DNA of 59,925 bases from Myxococcota bacterium (GTDB lineage Bacteria > Myxococcota_A > Polyangia > Fen-1088). Positions 46,302-55,844 of the stretch are shown here, in pieces. A program made the translations under genes and the position numbers. Position 1 is the stretch's first letter. Each line of letters starts with the position of its first letter. The stretch covers positions 1-59,925 of the forward strand of contig JAICYS010000004.1 in assembly GCA_025934105.1 (NCBI GenBank), in the 5' to 3' direction. Below the pieces are notes generated by a model. The model searched no databases. It saw only the letters and a list, made by a program, of their open reading frames with translations, and had not been told where the DNA came from.

Positions 46302-47690
46302 GGCGTCCGCCCCGGGACCGCTGTTCTGGTACTCCCACAGGCGGTTGCCGTCGGCGCTGAAGGGGCGGGCGGTGGTTGCGGCGGGTGACCACGGGGCCGC
46401 GGTTCGGATCTGGGGACCGAGGACCGAGCCCCGGACCAGGGCCTGGCCGTTGGGCGAGGCGCCGGGCATGTAACACGCGACGCCCTCGTCCCACGCGCGG
46501 CCGAGCGCGATGAGGTTGGCGGGCGTGCCGGCGGCCGCCGTGAACGTGCTGCCGGTGACCAGGAAACCGTAGGGGTTGCCGGCCGCCGTGCTGGGCGCCA
46601 GATAGTTGCCGCCCTTCGCCCCCTGGCGCGCGGTGAGGACGTTCAGCGTGCAGCCGTCGAAGACGGCCGTGCCGCGCCCGAACACGAAATCCACGTCCCC
46701 TTCGACGTACGACGACTTGAAGTAGGCCCGCGCCACGGTCAGGGTGCTGGGCGTCTTCACGTAGAGCGTGTCCTGGTTACCCAGCACGCGGACGTTCTCG
46801 AAAATGAGCTGGTCGCCCTGGGTCATCAGCGCGACCGCCTGGTTCGAGCCGGAGGCCGCCTCGGCGTAGTCGTTCGCGAAGGTGAGGTTCTTGGCGCGAA
46901 ACCCGCTGGCGAAGGCCGCGAACGTGGCGCTGCCGCTGGTCCCGTAGGAGGTCCCGCTGCCGCCGCTGCACGGGTTGGTGCCGGCGTCCAGCGGCTTGCC
47001 GGCGGCGTTCGCCGCGACGATGGTGACCGCGGTGGCATCGCTGTCGGCGCCGTAAAGCGTGATGGGCGGGGCCGTCTTCGGCACGCAGACCACCTCGCGG
47101 TAGGTGCCCGGCTTCACCAGGATGAAGACGCGGCTGCTGCTGGTGGACTGGGCGGCGGCGGTGACGGCCGCCTGCACGGTCGCGTGCGAGCCGGTGCCGT
47201 CCGGGGCCACGGTGTAGGTCGGCAGGAAGGTCGCGACGTCGCCGGCGCCGGCCGTCGGGTCCCAGTCGTCCGTCACCAGGCTGCCGATCGTCCCGGCCTG
47301 CGCCAGATAGGCGAGGGTCGTGTAGCGCGCGGCGTCCGCGCTCCGCAAGAGCGGGCGGGCCGGCGTCCCCGACAAGCTGAGACCGGGCGCGCCCGCGCCG
47401 CCGTCGGGCGTCACGCACCCGGCGGAGCCGCCGCCGGGGCCGGAGCCGCCGAATCCCGCCCCGGCGCCGGAGGTCCCGCCGGAGCCCGCGCCGGACCACC
47501 CGCCCGCGCCGTCGAGGCCGGAGCCGGCCGCCCCGCCCGTTGCGCCCGTCACGCCCGTCGAGGCGAGCGTCCCGGCCGCCCCGCCGGCTCCCCGGTTCGC
47601 TGTTCCCTGGCTGCCTCCGCAACTGTTCCCGGTCGCGGCCAGCGCCGCGCCGCCCAGCCACAAGGCCACCCGCACCGCCGTCGGTCGCAT
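46272..47690 (-). CDS. Secreted pectinesterase (CE8)
   Basis: A 472-residue exported carbohydrate esterase that removes methyl groups from pectin. It has a signal sequence, about 75 residues of Gly/Ser/Ala-rich linker, and then a parallel beta-helix domain. CE8 motifs are present: GTGSHATVQAAV, GNQDTLYV (catalytic Asp), YVEGDVDFVFGRG (second catalytic Asp) and LGRAWDEG (binding Arg/Trp). A Cys at residue 24 follows the signal but the lipobox is imperfect, so lipidation is uncertain. It overlaps trmB by 30 bp tail to tail, which suggests recent insertion or loss of a spacer. Confidence 0.9.
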   Translation of the reverse strand: MRPTAVRVALWLGGAALAATGNSCGGSQGTANRGAGGAAGTLASTGVTGATGGAAGSGLDGAGGWSGAGSGGTSGAGAGFGGSGPGGGSAGCVTPDGGAGAPGLSLSGTPARPLLRSADAARYTTLAYLAQAGTIGSLVTDDWDPTAGAGDVATFLPTYTVAPDGTGSHATVQAAVTAAAQSTSSSRVFILVKPGTYREVVCVPKTAPPITLYGADSDATAVTIVAANAAGKPLDAGTNPCSGGSGTSYGTSGSATFAAFASGFRAKNLTFANDYAEAASGSNQAVALMTQGDQLIFENVRVLGNQDTLYVKTPSTLTVARAYFKSSYVEGDVDFVFGRGTAVFDGCTLNVLTARQGAKGGNYLAPSTAAGNPYGFLVTGSTFTAAAGTPANLIALGRAWDEGVACYMPGASPNGQALVRGSVLGPQIRTAAPWSPAATTARPFSADGNRLWEYQNSGPGADASDGGIDAAI

Positions 47691-47735
47691 CGATTCCGGA
47701 GTTGTCGGAACCGAGCGCCGCGGCTCAGGCGCCCG

Positions 47736-49739
47736 TCAGCCCCCGCCCAGCGAGAGGCGAATCTCCTCGAGATCCTGGATGCGATCGCGGATGGCGGCCG
47801 CCTTCTCGAACTCCAGCGCTTCAGACAGCTCCAACATCTGCTTCTTGAGCGCGGCGATGGTGCGCGGCAGCTCCTCGAGGGCCACCTCGCTTCCCGCGGC
47901 CTGCTTGGCCGCGCGGGCGACGTCGACGTAGTCGTCTTGCGCCGTCCCGGCCAGCGCGGCGATGGCCTTCTCGATCGTCTTCGGCGTGATGCCGTGACGC
48001 TTGTTGTGGGCTTCCTGGGCCGCCCGCCGCGCCGCCGTGACCTGGATGGCTTTGCGCATCGAGTCCGTCTCGCGGTCGGCGTACATGATCACCTTGCCGC
48101 GCACGTTCCGCGCCGCGCGCCCGATGGTCTGGATCAGCGACCGCTCGGCGCGCAGGAACCCCTCCTTGTCGGCGTCCAGGATACCGACCAGCGACACCTC
48201 GGGCAGGTCCAGCCCCTCGCGCAAAAGGTTGATCCCGACCAGCACGTCGAACTCGCCCAGCCGCAGGTCGCGCAGGATCTCGATCCGTTCCAGCGTGTCG
48301 ATGTCGGAATGCAGGTACCGCACGCGGACGCCGAGCTCGGTGTAGTACTCGGTCAAATCCTCGGCCATCCGCTTGGTGAGCGTGGTGACCAGCACGCGGT
48401 CGCCCATCTTGATCCGCTCGCGGATTTCGCCCAGCAGATCGTCGACCTGGCTGCCCACCGGCCGCACCTCGATCTCCGGGTCCAAAAGGCCCGTCGGGCG
48501 GATGATCTGCTCGACGACGACGCCCTCCGAGCGCTGCAGCTCGTACTCGGCGGGCGTGGCCGACACGAACACCGCCTGGGCGGCCCGCGCCTCCCATTCG
48601 TCGAAGCGCAGCGGCCGGTTGTCCAGCGCCGACGGCAACCGAAACCCGAAGTCGACCAGCGTCTCCTTGCGCGAGCGGTCGCCTTTGAACATCGACGCGA
48701 TCTGGGGAATCGTCTGGTGCGATTCGTCGACGAACAGCAGGTAGTCCTTGGGGAAGTAATCCAGCAGGGTGGGCGGCGGCTCGCCGGCGGCGCGCCCCGA
48801 CAGGTGGCGCGAGTAGTTCTCGATCCCCTTGCAGCGCCCCATCTGCTCGAGCATCTCCAGGTCGTAAAGCGTCCGCTGCTGCAGCCGCTGCTCCTCGACC
48901 AGCTTGTTCTCGGCCTTGAGCTGCGTCAGCCGCTCGCGCAGCTCTTCCTTGATCCCGTTCATGGCCCGCGTCAGCTGGTCGGCCGGCGTGACGTAGTGCG
49001 AGCCGGGAAAGATCGAGACCTCGTCGATCTTGCGCAGCACCTTTCCGCGCAGCGGGTCCACCTCGGAGATGGCGTCGATCTCGTCGCCGAACCACTCGAC
49101 CCGGATGGCCTTCTCGCGCTCGTAGGCCGGGAAGATCTCGACGGTGTCGCCGCGGACGCGGAAGGTGCCGCGCGAAAAATCGACGTCGTTGCGCTCGTAC
49201 TGGATCTCGACCAGCCGCCGCAGGACCGCGTCGCGCCGCACCTCGACCCCGCGCGCCAGATCCAGCTTCATCCCCAGGTAGGCTTCGGCGGCGCCGATGC
49301 CGTAGATGCACGACACCGACGCCACGATCAGCGCGTCCCGCCGGGTGAGGAGCGCGTAGGTCGCCGCGTGGCGCATGCGGTCGATCTCTTCGTTGATGAG
49401 CGAATCCTTCTCGATGTACGTGTCCGTCGACGGGACGTACGCCTCGGGCTGGTAGTAGTCGTAGTAGCTGACGAAGTAGTGGACCGCGTTGTCCGGGAAC
49501 AGCTCCTTGAACTCCAGGTAGAGCTGGTGGGCCAACGTCTTGTTGTGCGCCATCACCAGCGTCGGGCGCTGAATCTTCTCGACGACGTTGGCCACCGTGA
49601 ACGTCTTGCCGCTGCCGGTGATCCCCAGCAGCACCTGCGACGGGTCGTTGCGCCTGATGCCGGCGACCAGCTCGTCGATGGCCCGCGGCTGATCGCCCAT
49701 CGGGGCCAGCTGGGTCTTGAGGCGGAAGGGCGTCGGCAA
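47736..49739 (-). CDS. uvrB: UvrABC system protein B
   Basis: Damage-verifying helicase-like component of nucleotide excision repair. TTG 49739 is preferred to ATG 49700 because it restores the conserved [15 protein letters not shown] start; the product is 667 residues. Motifs: Walker [12 protein letters not shown], the beta-hairpin [41 protein letters not shown]-type motif VI ([14 protein letters not shown]) and the C-terminal UvrC-binding coiled coil ([19 protein letters not shown]). It diverges from thiE with 18 bp between starts. Confidence 0.97.
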   Translation of the reverse strand: MPTPFRLKTQLAPMGDQPRAIDELVAGIRRNDPSQVLLGITGSGKTFTVANVVEKIQRPTLVMAHNKTLAHQLYLEFKELFPDNAVHYFVSYYDYYQPEAYVPSTDTYIEKDSLINEEIDRMRHAATYALLTRRDALIVASVSCIYGIGAAEAYLGMKLDLARGVEVRRDAVLRRLVEIQYERNDVDFSRGTFRVRGDTVEIFPAYEREKAIRVEWFGDEIDAISEVDPLRGKVLRKIDEVSIFPGSHYVTPADQLTRAMNGIKEELRERLTQLKAENKLVEEQRLQQRTLYDLEMLEQMGRCKGIENYSRHLSGRAAGEPPPTLLDYFPKDYLLFVDESHQTIPQIASMFKGDRSRKETLVDFGFRLPSALDNRPLRFDEWEARAAQAVFVSATPAEYELQRSEGVVVEQIIRPTGLLDPEIEVRPVGSQVDDLLGEIRERIKMGDRVLVTTLTKRMAEDLTEYYTELGVRVRYLHSDIDTLERIEILRDLRLGEFDVLVGINLLREGLDLPEVSLVGILDADKEGFLRAERSLIQTIGRAARNVRGKVIMYADRETDSMRKAIQVTAARRAAQEAHNKRHGITPKTIEKAIAALAGTAQDDYVDVARAAKQAAGSEVALEELPRTIAALKKQMLELSEALEFEKAAAIRDRIQDLEEIRLSLGGG

Positions 49740-49744
49740 AACGC

Positions 49745-49750
49745 TATAGT
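49745..49750 (+). promoter_or_regulatory. -10 element of thiE
   Basis: TATAGT ends 7 nt before the thiE ATG, so transcription should start at or within a base or two of the start codon. No -35 match is at a suitable distance. The divergent uvrB promoter must overlap this site. Confidence 0.5.
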
Positions 49751-49757
49751 GTACGCG

Positions 49758-50408
49758 ATGAAAATCCGCGGGTACTACGCCATCCTGGACGCCACGCCGC
49801 CTCTCCTCGAGGAGGACGCGGCGCTGCTGGCGGCCGCGCGCCGGCTGCTCGGGGGCGGCCCGTCGTGCCTGCAGTTGCGTGCCAAGGGCTGCGGCGCCCG
49901 GGCCATGCTGCACGGCGCGCGCCGGTTGCTTCCCCTCTGCCGCGAGCACCGGGTTCCGTTTTGCGTCAACGACCGGCTGGACGTGGCGCTGGCGGCCGCG
50001 GCGGACGCCGTTCACCTGGGGCAGGACGATCTGCCGCTGGCCGATGCGCTCCGCATCCGGGGCGAGCTCGGCCGGGGCGACCTGGCGATCGGATTTTCGA
50101 CGCACAACCGCGAGCAGGCGATCGCCGCCGCCGCCGCCGGCGCCGACTACATCGGCTTCGGGCCGATCTTCGCGACCACCAGCAAGCTCGACCCCGACCC
50201 GGTGGTCGGCCTGGACGCGCTGGCCGACGTCTGCCGCGCGGTGTCCGTCCCGGTGGTGGCCATCGGCGGGGTGGCCCTGTTCAACGTCCCGGCGGTCGCC
50301 GCCGCCGGCGCGTCGGCCGTCGCGCTGATCTCGGCCATCGCGGGCGCGCCCGATCCGGCCGCCGCCGGCCGCGAAGTCAACGCCGCGTTCAGCTTCGCCC
50401 CCGGCTGA
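49758..50408 (+). CDS. thiE: Thiamine-phosphate synthase
   Basis: Joins HMP-pyrophosphate and the thiazole phosphate to give thiamine monophosphate. The 216-residue TIM barrel has [51 protein letters not shown] and VVAIGGVA, all diagnostic of ThiE. It lacks any Shine-Dalgarno and is probably leaderless. No other thiamine gene is adjacent. Confidence 0.92.
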   Translation: MKIRGYYAILDATPPLLEEDAALLAAARRLLGGGPSCLQLRAKGCGARAMLHGARRLLPLCREHRVPFCVNDRLDVALAAAADAVHLGQDDLPLADALRIRGELGRGDLAIGFSTHNREQAIAAAAAGADYIGFGPIFATTSKLDPDPVVGLDALADVCRAVSVPVVAIGGVALFNVPAVAAAGASAVALISAIAGAPDPAAAGREVNAAFSFAPG

Positions 50409-50569
50409 CCCGGAGCGCCCGCGCCCGCCGCCGGCCCGTTCGCGGGCGCCGCCGGCAGCCGGCCAGCCGGCACGACGGTGAAGCCGGGCCCAGGACCGGC
50501 GTCCGGGCCGTCTTCGTGCCGGCGCCTCCGAACCGGGGCTCGGTCACGTCCGCGCCGGCCGCGGCCCGG

Positions 50570-51403
50570 TCAGCTGGTGCAGGCGGACCGGGGCAGCTTG
50601 GCGATCGACTTCAGCTCGCCGCGGGCGTCGGACGCGCGATGCGACTTGGGGAACCGCTTGACCAGGTCCGAGAGCAGCGCGCGCGCGTCGGTGCAAAAGT
50701 GCAGCTGGACGAAGGAGAGCGCGAGCTGCCACATCGCCTCCGGCACTTCCGGGGACGTCGAGTAGGTGTTCAGCACCTTCTGAAACTCGGCCGCGGCGTT
50801 CGGGTACTTCCCCTCTTGCACGAACGACATGCCGATGGCCACGTAGGCCTGCGGCGCGCGCGGGTCCTGCGGGAACCGCTGGACGAACACGCGGTAAAAC
50901 CGCCGCCCTTCGTCGCGCTGGCCCGACGCCAGCCGCTGTCCGGCCTGCGTCCAGAGCTGGTCCTTGTCGGTCGGCATCTCGGGGGCGACGCGATCGACGA
51001 TCTTGTTCTGCGTCTGCTCGAGGGCCGCCAGCCGGGTCTCCAGCCGGTTCTGAGAATCGGTGTCCTGGCGGGTCTGCTGGTCGACGTTGTGGGCGATCTC
51101 TTCGATGCGCCCCTGCAGCGCCGCGATGTCCTGCTCGGACTTGGCGACCTTGGCCCCGACGTCGGCCGAGTTGCGCGTCAAAAGGGCCGTCGCCTCGTCC
51201 AGCACCTTCTTCAGGCGGACGACCTGCTCTTTGTACTCCTTGTCGCGCTTGTCGATCTCGTCCAGGCGGGTGCGGAGGACGGCGATGTCGGACTGCATCT
51301 GCTGCCCCTCCGTCGTGGTCACGCACGCGGAGGGGCCGAGCAGCCCCAGCAGGCCGAAGGCCGCGACGGCCAGGCGCGATTTACTTCCAGGTGAAGTCGA
51401 CAC
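50570..51403 (-). CDS. cpoB: CpoB/YbgF-like coiled-coil TPR lipoprotein
   Basis: A 277-residue envelope protein. It has a signal ending GPSAC (Cys27), a coiled-coil segment at about 35-115 (MQSDIAVLRTRLDEIDKRD and following heptads) and three TPRs at about 145-270 (DQLWTQAGQRLASGQRDEG). This is the architecture of CpoB, which coordinates PBP1B and the Tol machine during septal constriction. GTG 51403 lies inside the 3' end of the preceding pal-like gene (23-bp overlap), the usual pal-cpoB order. tolQRAB are not in the window. Confidence 0.85.
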   Translation of the reverse strand: MSTSPGSKSRLAVAAFGLLGLLGPSACVTTTEGQQMQSDIAVLRTRLDEIDKRDKEYKEQVVRLKKVLDEATALLTRNSADVGAKVAKSEQDIAALQGRIEEIAHNVDQQTRQDTDSQNRLETRLAALEQTQNKIVDRVAPEMPTDKDQLWTQAGQRLASGQRDEGRRFYRVFVQRFPQDPRAPQAYVAIGMSFVQEGKYPNAAAEFQKVLNTYSTSPEVPEAMWQLALSFVQLHFCTDARALLSDLVKRFPKSHRASDARGELKSIAKLPRSACTS

Positions 51404-52142
51404 GGCGGTCCTGCGCCCAGCTCGGCTCGTCGGTTCCCTTGGCGTCCAGCGATCCGCGCGGCAGGACCGACAGCTTGTTTCCGTCGAGCCCCAGCCGCCC
51501 CAGATGGTCGCGCACCGACTGGGCGCGCTTCTCCGACAGTGCCAGGTTGTATTCCTGGGTGCCGCGCGGGTCCGCGTGGCCGACCAGCGTCGCCGGACGG
51601 CCGACCTGCTTGAGGCAATCCGCGTCGTGCGCCAGCGCGGCCGTCGCCTCGGTCGTGAGGGCCGACTCGTTGAAGTCGAAGAAGACCGGGTCCAGCTTGC
51701 ACTGGGTGGGCGGCGGCGGCGGCGTCCTCTCGGCCGTGCAGAAGCCGTTCAGGCAGTCCTCGTTCTGGGCGCAGTCGTTCTCGGTCTTGCACGCCTTCTT
51801 CGCGGTGCAGCTCCCGGCCACGCAGTGCTGTCCGCCCGGGCACTCCCGGTCGGAGGCGCAGGCGCGGCACCGGTTGGCGATGCACTCCTGGTTGGCGGGG
51901 CACTGGGCCTTGCTGGTGCAGTAGCCCGCGATGGGCTCGCACTTGCCCGCGTTGCACTGGTTGCCGGCCGGGCAGTCATTCGTGTCGCGGCACTGCTGGC
52001 ACTTGTTCGCGACGCAGAATTCCTTGGGGTGGCAGTCCTTGTCCGTTTCACAGGACGGATAGTCCGGCTTGCACCCGGCCAGCAGCGCGCCGGCAATCAG
52101 GACCAGCAAAGCGCTAGGAAGCCGAAGACCCTGTCTTCGCAT
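51381..52142 (-). CDS. Pal/OmpA-domain lipoprotein with a disulfide-rich N-terminal domain
   Basis: A 253-residue lipoprotein (signal ALLAGC, Cys24). Residues 30-140 form a cysteine-rich region with repeated CxxDxDC/CxxNKC units (for example KEFCVANKCQQC, NQCNAGKCEP). Residues 150-253 are an OmpA-like peptidoglycan-binding domain (PVFFDFNESALTTEA, VGHADPRGTQEYN, LGLDGNKLSVLPRGS). Normal Pal has no Cys-rich domain, so this is a fusion. Its position directly upstream of cpoB with a 23-bp overlap supports a Pal role in the Tol-Pal system. Confidence 0.85.
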   Translation of the reverse strand: MRRQGLRLPSALLVLIAGALLAGCKPDYPSCETDKDCHPKEFCVANKCQQCRDTNDCPAGNQCNAGKCEPIAGYCTSKAQCPANQECIANRCRACASDRECPGGQHCVAGSCTAKKACKTENDCAQNEDCLNGFCTAERTPPPPPTQCKLDPVFFDFNESALTTEATAALAHDADCLKQVGRPATLVGHADPRGTQEYNLALSEKRAQSVRDHLGRLGLDGNKLSVLPRGSLDAKGTDEPSWAQDRRVDFTWK

Positions 52143-52336
52143 GTGAGAACCCCCGGAACGGGAATGAGGAGCGGACCAGAACCGCAGAAAAGACCGCCAG
52201 AACCGTACGTTTGGTTGCTCTCAATGTCAACGCGATCTCCGTCGAGGAAAAATGTCATGTCCGGGCAGCCCCCGACAGCGATTCGGCTTTGGTCCCGGTC
52301 CGTGGTATTTGAAGGGGCCCGGTCGGACGCCCCCGC

Positions 52337-52969
52337 GTGAAGTGGTTCATCGTTCACCTCTCGACCCTGACGCCGCTGGGGGCTTACACCTGGCTGGGCG
52401 GGATCTTGCTGTTGTGCGGGCTGGGGCTGCCGATCCCGGAGGACATCTCGCTCATCGCCGCCGGATATTTTTCCTGGCGCGGCGCGCTCGACATCACCAA
52501 GGCCTTCCTGGTCTGCTTCGCGGCCGTCCTGGCCGGCGATTCCCTGGCGTTCTTCCTGGGGCGGCATTTCGGGCGCCGGGTGCTGGCCAGCCGCGTGGCC
52601 CGAAAATATTTCACGCCGCGCCGGCAGCTGCGGGTGCGCGCCTACTTCCGCAAGTTCGGCAGCAAGGTCATCCTGGTCGGCCGGTTCACGCCGGGGCTTC
52701 GCTTCACGATCTTCTTCACCGCCGGCACCCTGCACCTCCGGCCGCCGGTGTTCCTGATCTACGACTTTTCGGCGGCCGCGTTCACCGTGCCGATCCTCGT
52801 CTACACCGCCTGGCTGTTCGGGGGGCAGATCGATCGGGTGATCAGCTATGCCCGACACACCGAGCACGGCATCGTGGTGGCCGTCATCATCGGGGCCATC
52901 GTGGTGGCCGCCAAGGCCTGGCGGCGGCACAAGCGGATGATCGCCGCCCGCACCGCCTGCGAGCCCTGA
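52337..52969 (+). CDS. DedA-family membrane protein
   Basis: A 210-residue inner-membrane protein of the DedA/VTT superfamily, members of which flip phospholipids or undecaprenyl phosphate. It has hydrophobic helices and the re-entrant-loop motif LGLPIPEDISLIAAGYFSW, then AGDSLAFFLGRHFGRRV and FGSKVILVGRFTPGLRF with the conserved acidic and Arg residues. GTG 52337 was chosen. It is divergent from the pal-like gene with a 194-bp intergenic region in which I see nothing definite. Confidence 0.9.
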   Translation: MKWFIVHLSTLTPLGAYTWLGGILLLCGLGLPIPEDISLIAAGYFSWRGALDITKAFLVCFAAVLAGDSLAFFLGRHFGRRVLASRVARKYFTPRRQLRVRAYFRKFGSKVILVGRFTPGLRFTIFFTAGTLHLRPPVFLIYDFSAAAFTVPILVYTAWLFGGQIDRVISYARHTEHGIVVAVIIGAIVVAAKAWRRHKRMIAARTACEP

Positions 52970-52973
52970 AACG

Positions 52974-54086
52974 TCAGGCTCCCGGCTGCGGTTCCTGCTG
53001 GGTCATGCAGTGCAGGGTCCCCAGCCCCCACACCAGGTCGACGGCGTGGATGCCCACCACCGTCCGGGCCGGGAACAGCTCGGCCAGGATGCCCAGCGCG
53101 CGCCGGTCGTTCGGATCGTTGAAGGTGGGGACCAGCACCACCGTGTTGCCGACGTAGAAGTTCGCGTAGCTCGCCGGCAGCCGCACACCGTCCAGCGCCA
53201 CCGGCGCCGGCATGGGCAGCGCGACCACGCGCAGGCGCTGGCCGGCGGCGGTCGTCGCGCCCTCAAGCCGTTCGCGGTTTTCGCGCAGCGGACGGTGGTT
53301 GGCGTCGGCCGGGTTGGGCTCGTCGGCCAGGACCACCGTCCTTTCGTCGACGAAGCGGCAGAGGTCGTCGACATGGCCGTGCGTGTCGTCGCCCGCGATG
53401 CCGCGGCCCAGCCAGATGACGTGCTGGACGCCCAGGTGGTCGGCCAGCACCGCCTCCAGCCCCGCTCGCGGCAGGCCGGGGTTGCGGGCCTGGACGGTGT
53501 CCAGCAGGCACTCCTCGGTGGCCAGCAGCGTGCCGGCGCCGTTCACGTCGACGGCGCCCCCCTCCAGCACCACGCGCCACGGCTTGCCGCCAATCTCGAC
53601 CGCGGGCTTCCACTGGCGCAGACGGTAGCGGCGCGCGATGCGATCCGGCAGCGCGTCGTCCCGCTTGTGGTTGGGGTACTTCGCCCAGCCGTTGAAGCGC
53701 CAGTTGGTCACCGCCACCTCGCCCGCGGCGTCCTTCACGAACAGCGGGCACGTGTCGCGCGTCCAGCTCCGATCGGTCGGCGCCCGCAGGAAGTCGACGC
53801 GCGCCGGATCGACGCCCACGCGCTCGAGCAGGGCCCGGGCGCGCCCCTCGACGGCGGCGTCGTGCGACAGGATCCGGACGCGCTCGCCGCCGGCCAGGTG
53901 GCGGACCACCTCGCCGTAGACCCACGGGATGGGCGCCAGCTTGCCCGGCCAGTCGCGCGGCTCGTGCGGCCAGGCCAGCCAGGTGGCGGCGTGCGGCTCC
54001 CATTCGGCCGGCATGCGGAACCCCAGCGCGGCGGGCGTCGCCGGGTCGGCCGCCCGCGCGCGGCCGCGCCTAGGCGCTGCCGTCAT
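52974..54086 (-). CDS. aguA: Agmatine deiminase
   Basis: Converts agmatine to N-carbamoylputrescine and ammonia. The 370-residue protein of the PPAD-type guanidino fold has MPAEWEPHAATWLAWPHEP at the start, TDRSWTRDTCPLF, GGAVDVNGAGTLLATEECLL, DDTHGHVDDLCRF and the catalytic Cys in GLGTLHCMTQQ. ATG 54086 was preferred to an in-frame upstream start at 54116; it overlaps the aguB stop by 17 bp, so the two enzymes of the pathway are coupled. Confidence 0.95.
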   Translation of the reverse strand: MTAAPRRGRARAADPATPAALGFRMPAEWEPHAATWLAWPHEPRDWPGKLAPIPWVYGEVVRHLAGGERVRILSHDAAVEGRARALLERVGVDPARVDFLRAPTDRSWTRDTCPLFVKDAAGEVAVTNWRFNGWAKYPNHKRDDALPDRIARRYRLRQWKPAVEIGGKPWRVVLEGGAVDVNGAGTLLATEECLLDTVQARNPGLPRAGLEAVLADHLGVQHVIWLGRGIAGDDTHGHVDDLCRFVDERTVVLADEPNPADANHRPLRENRERLEGATTAAGQRLRVVALPMPAPVALDGVRLPASYANFYVGNTVVLVPTFNDPNDRRALGILAELFPARTVVGIHAVDLVWGLGTLHCMTQQEPQPGA

Positions 54087-54978
54087 CGTCGATGAAGCGG
54101 CGTGTGATCGCCCCATAGGCGTCGATGCGGCGATCGCGCAGGAACGGCCAGTGGCGGCGGACCTCTTCCTGGTGCTTGCGGTCGACGGTCACGATCAGCG
54201 TCTCTTCTTCCGTGCGCGAGGCCTCGGCCAGCACCACGCCGAACGGATCGGCGACGAAGCTGCCGCCCCAGAACTCGATCCCCTTGCCGGTGGTGTTGGC
54301 GGGCTTTTCGAAGCCGACCCGATTCACGGCGGCCACGTAGACGCCGTTGGCGATGGCGTGGGCCCGCTGCGCCGTCTGCCAGGCCGTGGCCTGCCCGGCC
54401 CCAAACTCGGCCTTCTCGTCGGGGTGCCAGCCGATGGCGGTCGGGTAAAAGAGGACGTCGGCGCCGGCCAGCGCCGTCAGCCGGGCCGCCTCGGGATACC
54501 ACTGGTCCCAGCAGACCAGCGTGCCGATTCGCCCGCAGGCCGTGTCCCAGGCGCGGAACCCCAGGTCGCCGGGCGTGAAGTAGAACTTCTCGTAGTAGAG
54601 CGGGTCGTCCGGGATGTGCATCTTCCGGTACTTGCCCAGCAGCTTGCCGTCGGCGTCGATGATGGCCGCCGTGTTGTGGTAGACGCCGGCCGCGCGCCGC
54701 TCGAACAGCGAGCCGACCACGACCACGCCCGCCTCGCGCGCCGCCCGCGCCAGCGCCTCCGTGCTGGGGCCGGGGATCGGTTCCGCCAGGTCGAACACCG
54801 CGTGGTCTTCGCTCTGACAGAAGTATTGCGTCCGGAACAGCTCGGGCAGGCAGACCAGGTTGGCGCCCTGGCGGCCGGCGGCGGCGATGCGCTCGACGGC
54901 ACGCGCCAGGTTGTCGGCGGGATCGGCCGTGCAGCGCATCTGCACCAGCGCGATCTTGAACGTGGCGGGCGTCGGCAC
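54070..54978 (-). CDS. aguB: N-carbamoylputrescine amidase
   Basis: Nitrilase-superfamily amidase that hydrolyses N-carbamoylputrescine to putrescine, CO2 and ammonia, completing the agmatine route started by aguA. The 302-residue protein has the Glu-Lys-Cys triad in LPELFRTQYFCQS, GKYRKMHIPDDP and GTLVCWDQWYPEAAR. GTG 54978 gives the normal N-terminus (FKIALVQMRCTADP). Agmatine itself would come from arginine decarboxylase, which is not here. Confidence 0.95.
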   Translation of the reverse strand: MPTPATFKIALVQMRCTADPADNLARAVERIAAAGRQGANLVCLPELFRTQYFCQSEDHAVFDLAEPIPGPSTEALARAAREAGVVVVGSLFERRAAGVYHNTAAIIDADGKLLGKYRKMHIPDDPLYYEKFYFTPGDLGFRAWDTACGRIGTLVCWDQWYPEAARLTALAGADVLFYPTAIGWHPDEKAEFGAGQATAWQTAQRAHAIANGVYVAAVNRVGFEKPANTTGKGIEFWGGSFVADPFGVVLAEASRTEEETLIVTVDRKHQEEVRRHWPFLRDRRIDAYGAITRRFIDDDGSA

Positions 54979-55104
54979 GGCGTAACTATTGTCGCCGCCC
55001 CCAGCGGCGTCAATCGGCGTTTGCGGAGCCGAGCTTCGCCCGCGCGCGCGTCGCGGCGGCACCGACGGGAGCCCCTTCGGCGGTCCCGTCGATCCAGGTT
55101 CACG

Positions 55105-55842
55105 TCACCGCAGCAGCAGGTCCAGCGTGTTGGCCAGCAGCCGCTCCCAGACCGGGCGCGCCGTCGCGTAAAGGCGCGCGGTGTCGGCGACGATGCGCGC
55201 CGTCGCGCCGTCGCCCAACGCCGCGCGCGCGAACGCGGCATCCGCGCGCGCCCACAGGCCGATGGTCTCCTGTTCCAGCTCGCAGTGGAATTGGAAGCCG
55301 ACCTGGCGTCCCAGCCGGAAAGCCTGATTCGCGCAGGTGGCGGTCGAGGCCAGGTGCGCCGCGCCGGCCGGCAGATCGAAGGTGTCGCCGTGCCAGTGCA
55401 ACACCAGCGGCTGCGGCGGCAACCCCGCCAGCAGCGGCTCGCGCGCGGCGTCGATGAGGTCGACCGTTCCCCAGCCGACCTCGCGCGCGGGCACCGGCTG
55501 TCCGCCGGGCCCAGGGCGCGTGTTCGGGTACACGCGCGCCCCGGCGCCGGCCGCCAGAAGCTGCGCCCCCAAGCAGATGCCCAGCACCGGGGCGTCGCGC
55601 GCGATCAGCTCTCGCAGGAGCGCGATCTCCCGGCCCAGGAACGGCCAGCGCGGGTCGCCCGCGTCGCCCACCCCCATCGGGCCTCCCATGAGCACCAGCA
55701 GCTCGTCGGGGGCCAGGTCGGGCGGCACCGCCTGGCCGGCGTAGACCGCGCGCACGTCGCAGCCGATCCCACGCGCCGCCAGCGCCCCGACCAGCAGCTC
55801 CGGTCCTTCCGTCTTCGTGTGCTGCAGGACGATCGCGCGCAT
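55105..55842 (-). CDS. Class I glutamine amidotransferase-like protein
   Basis: A 245-residue stand-alone GATase domain with catalytic Cys in LGICLGAQLLAAG and His/Glu in GFQFHCELE. Such proteins are often annotated as GMP-synthase-like, but no synthetase domain is present. The relatives in polyamine contexts include gamma-glutamylputrescine hydrolase, and the agu genes lie 126 bp downstream on the same strand. I infer a link to amine metabolism with low certainty. It starts 2 bp after the pseudouridine synthase stop. Confidence 0.82.
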   Translation of the reverse strand: MRAIVLQHTKTEGPELLVGALAARGIGCDVRAVYAGQAVPPDLAPDELLVLMGGPMGVGDAGDPRWPFLGREIALLRELIARDAPVLGICLGAQLLAAGAGARVYPNTRPGPGGQPVPAREVGWGTVDLIDAAREPLLAGLPPQPLVLHWHGDTFDLPAGAAHLASTATCANQAFRLGRQVGFQFHCELEQETIGLWARADAAFARAALGDGATARIVADTARLYATARPVWERLLANTLDLLLR

Positions 55843-55844
55843 GG

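Noticed and set aside
47184-49757. Very long plus-strand open frame antisense to the pectinesterase and uvrB
   Set aside because: Codon-position GC bias creates it. The minus-strand proteins have full family motifs; only the 3' part (thiE, from 49758) is real.
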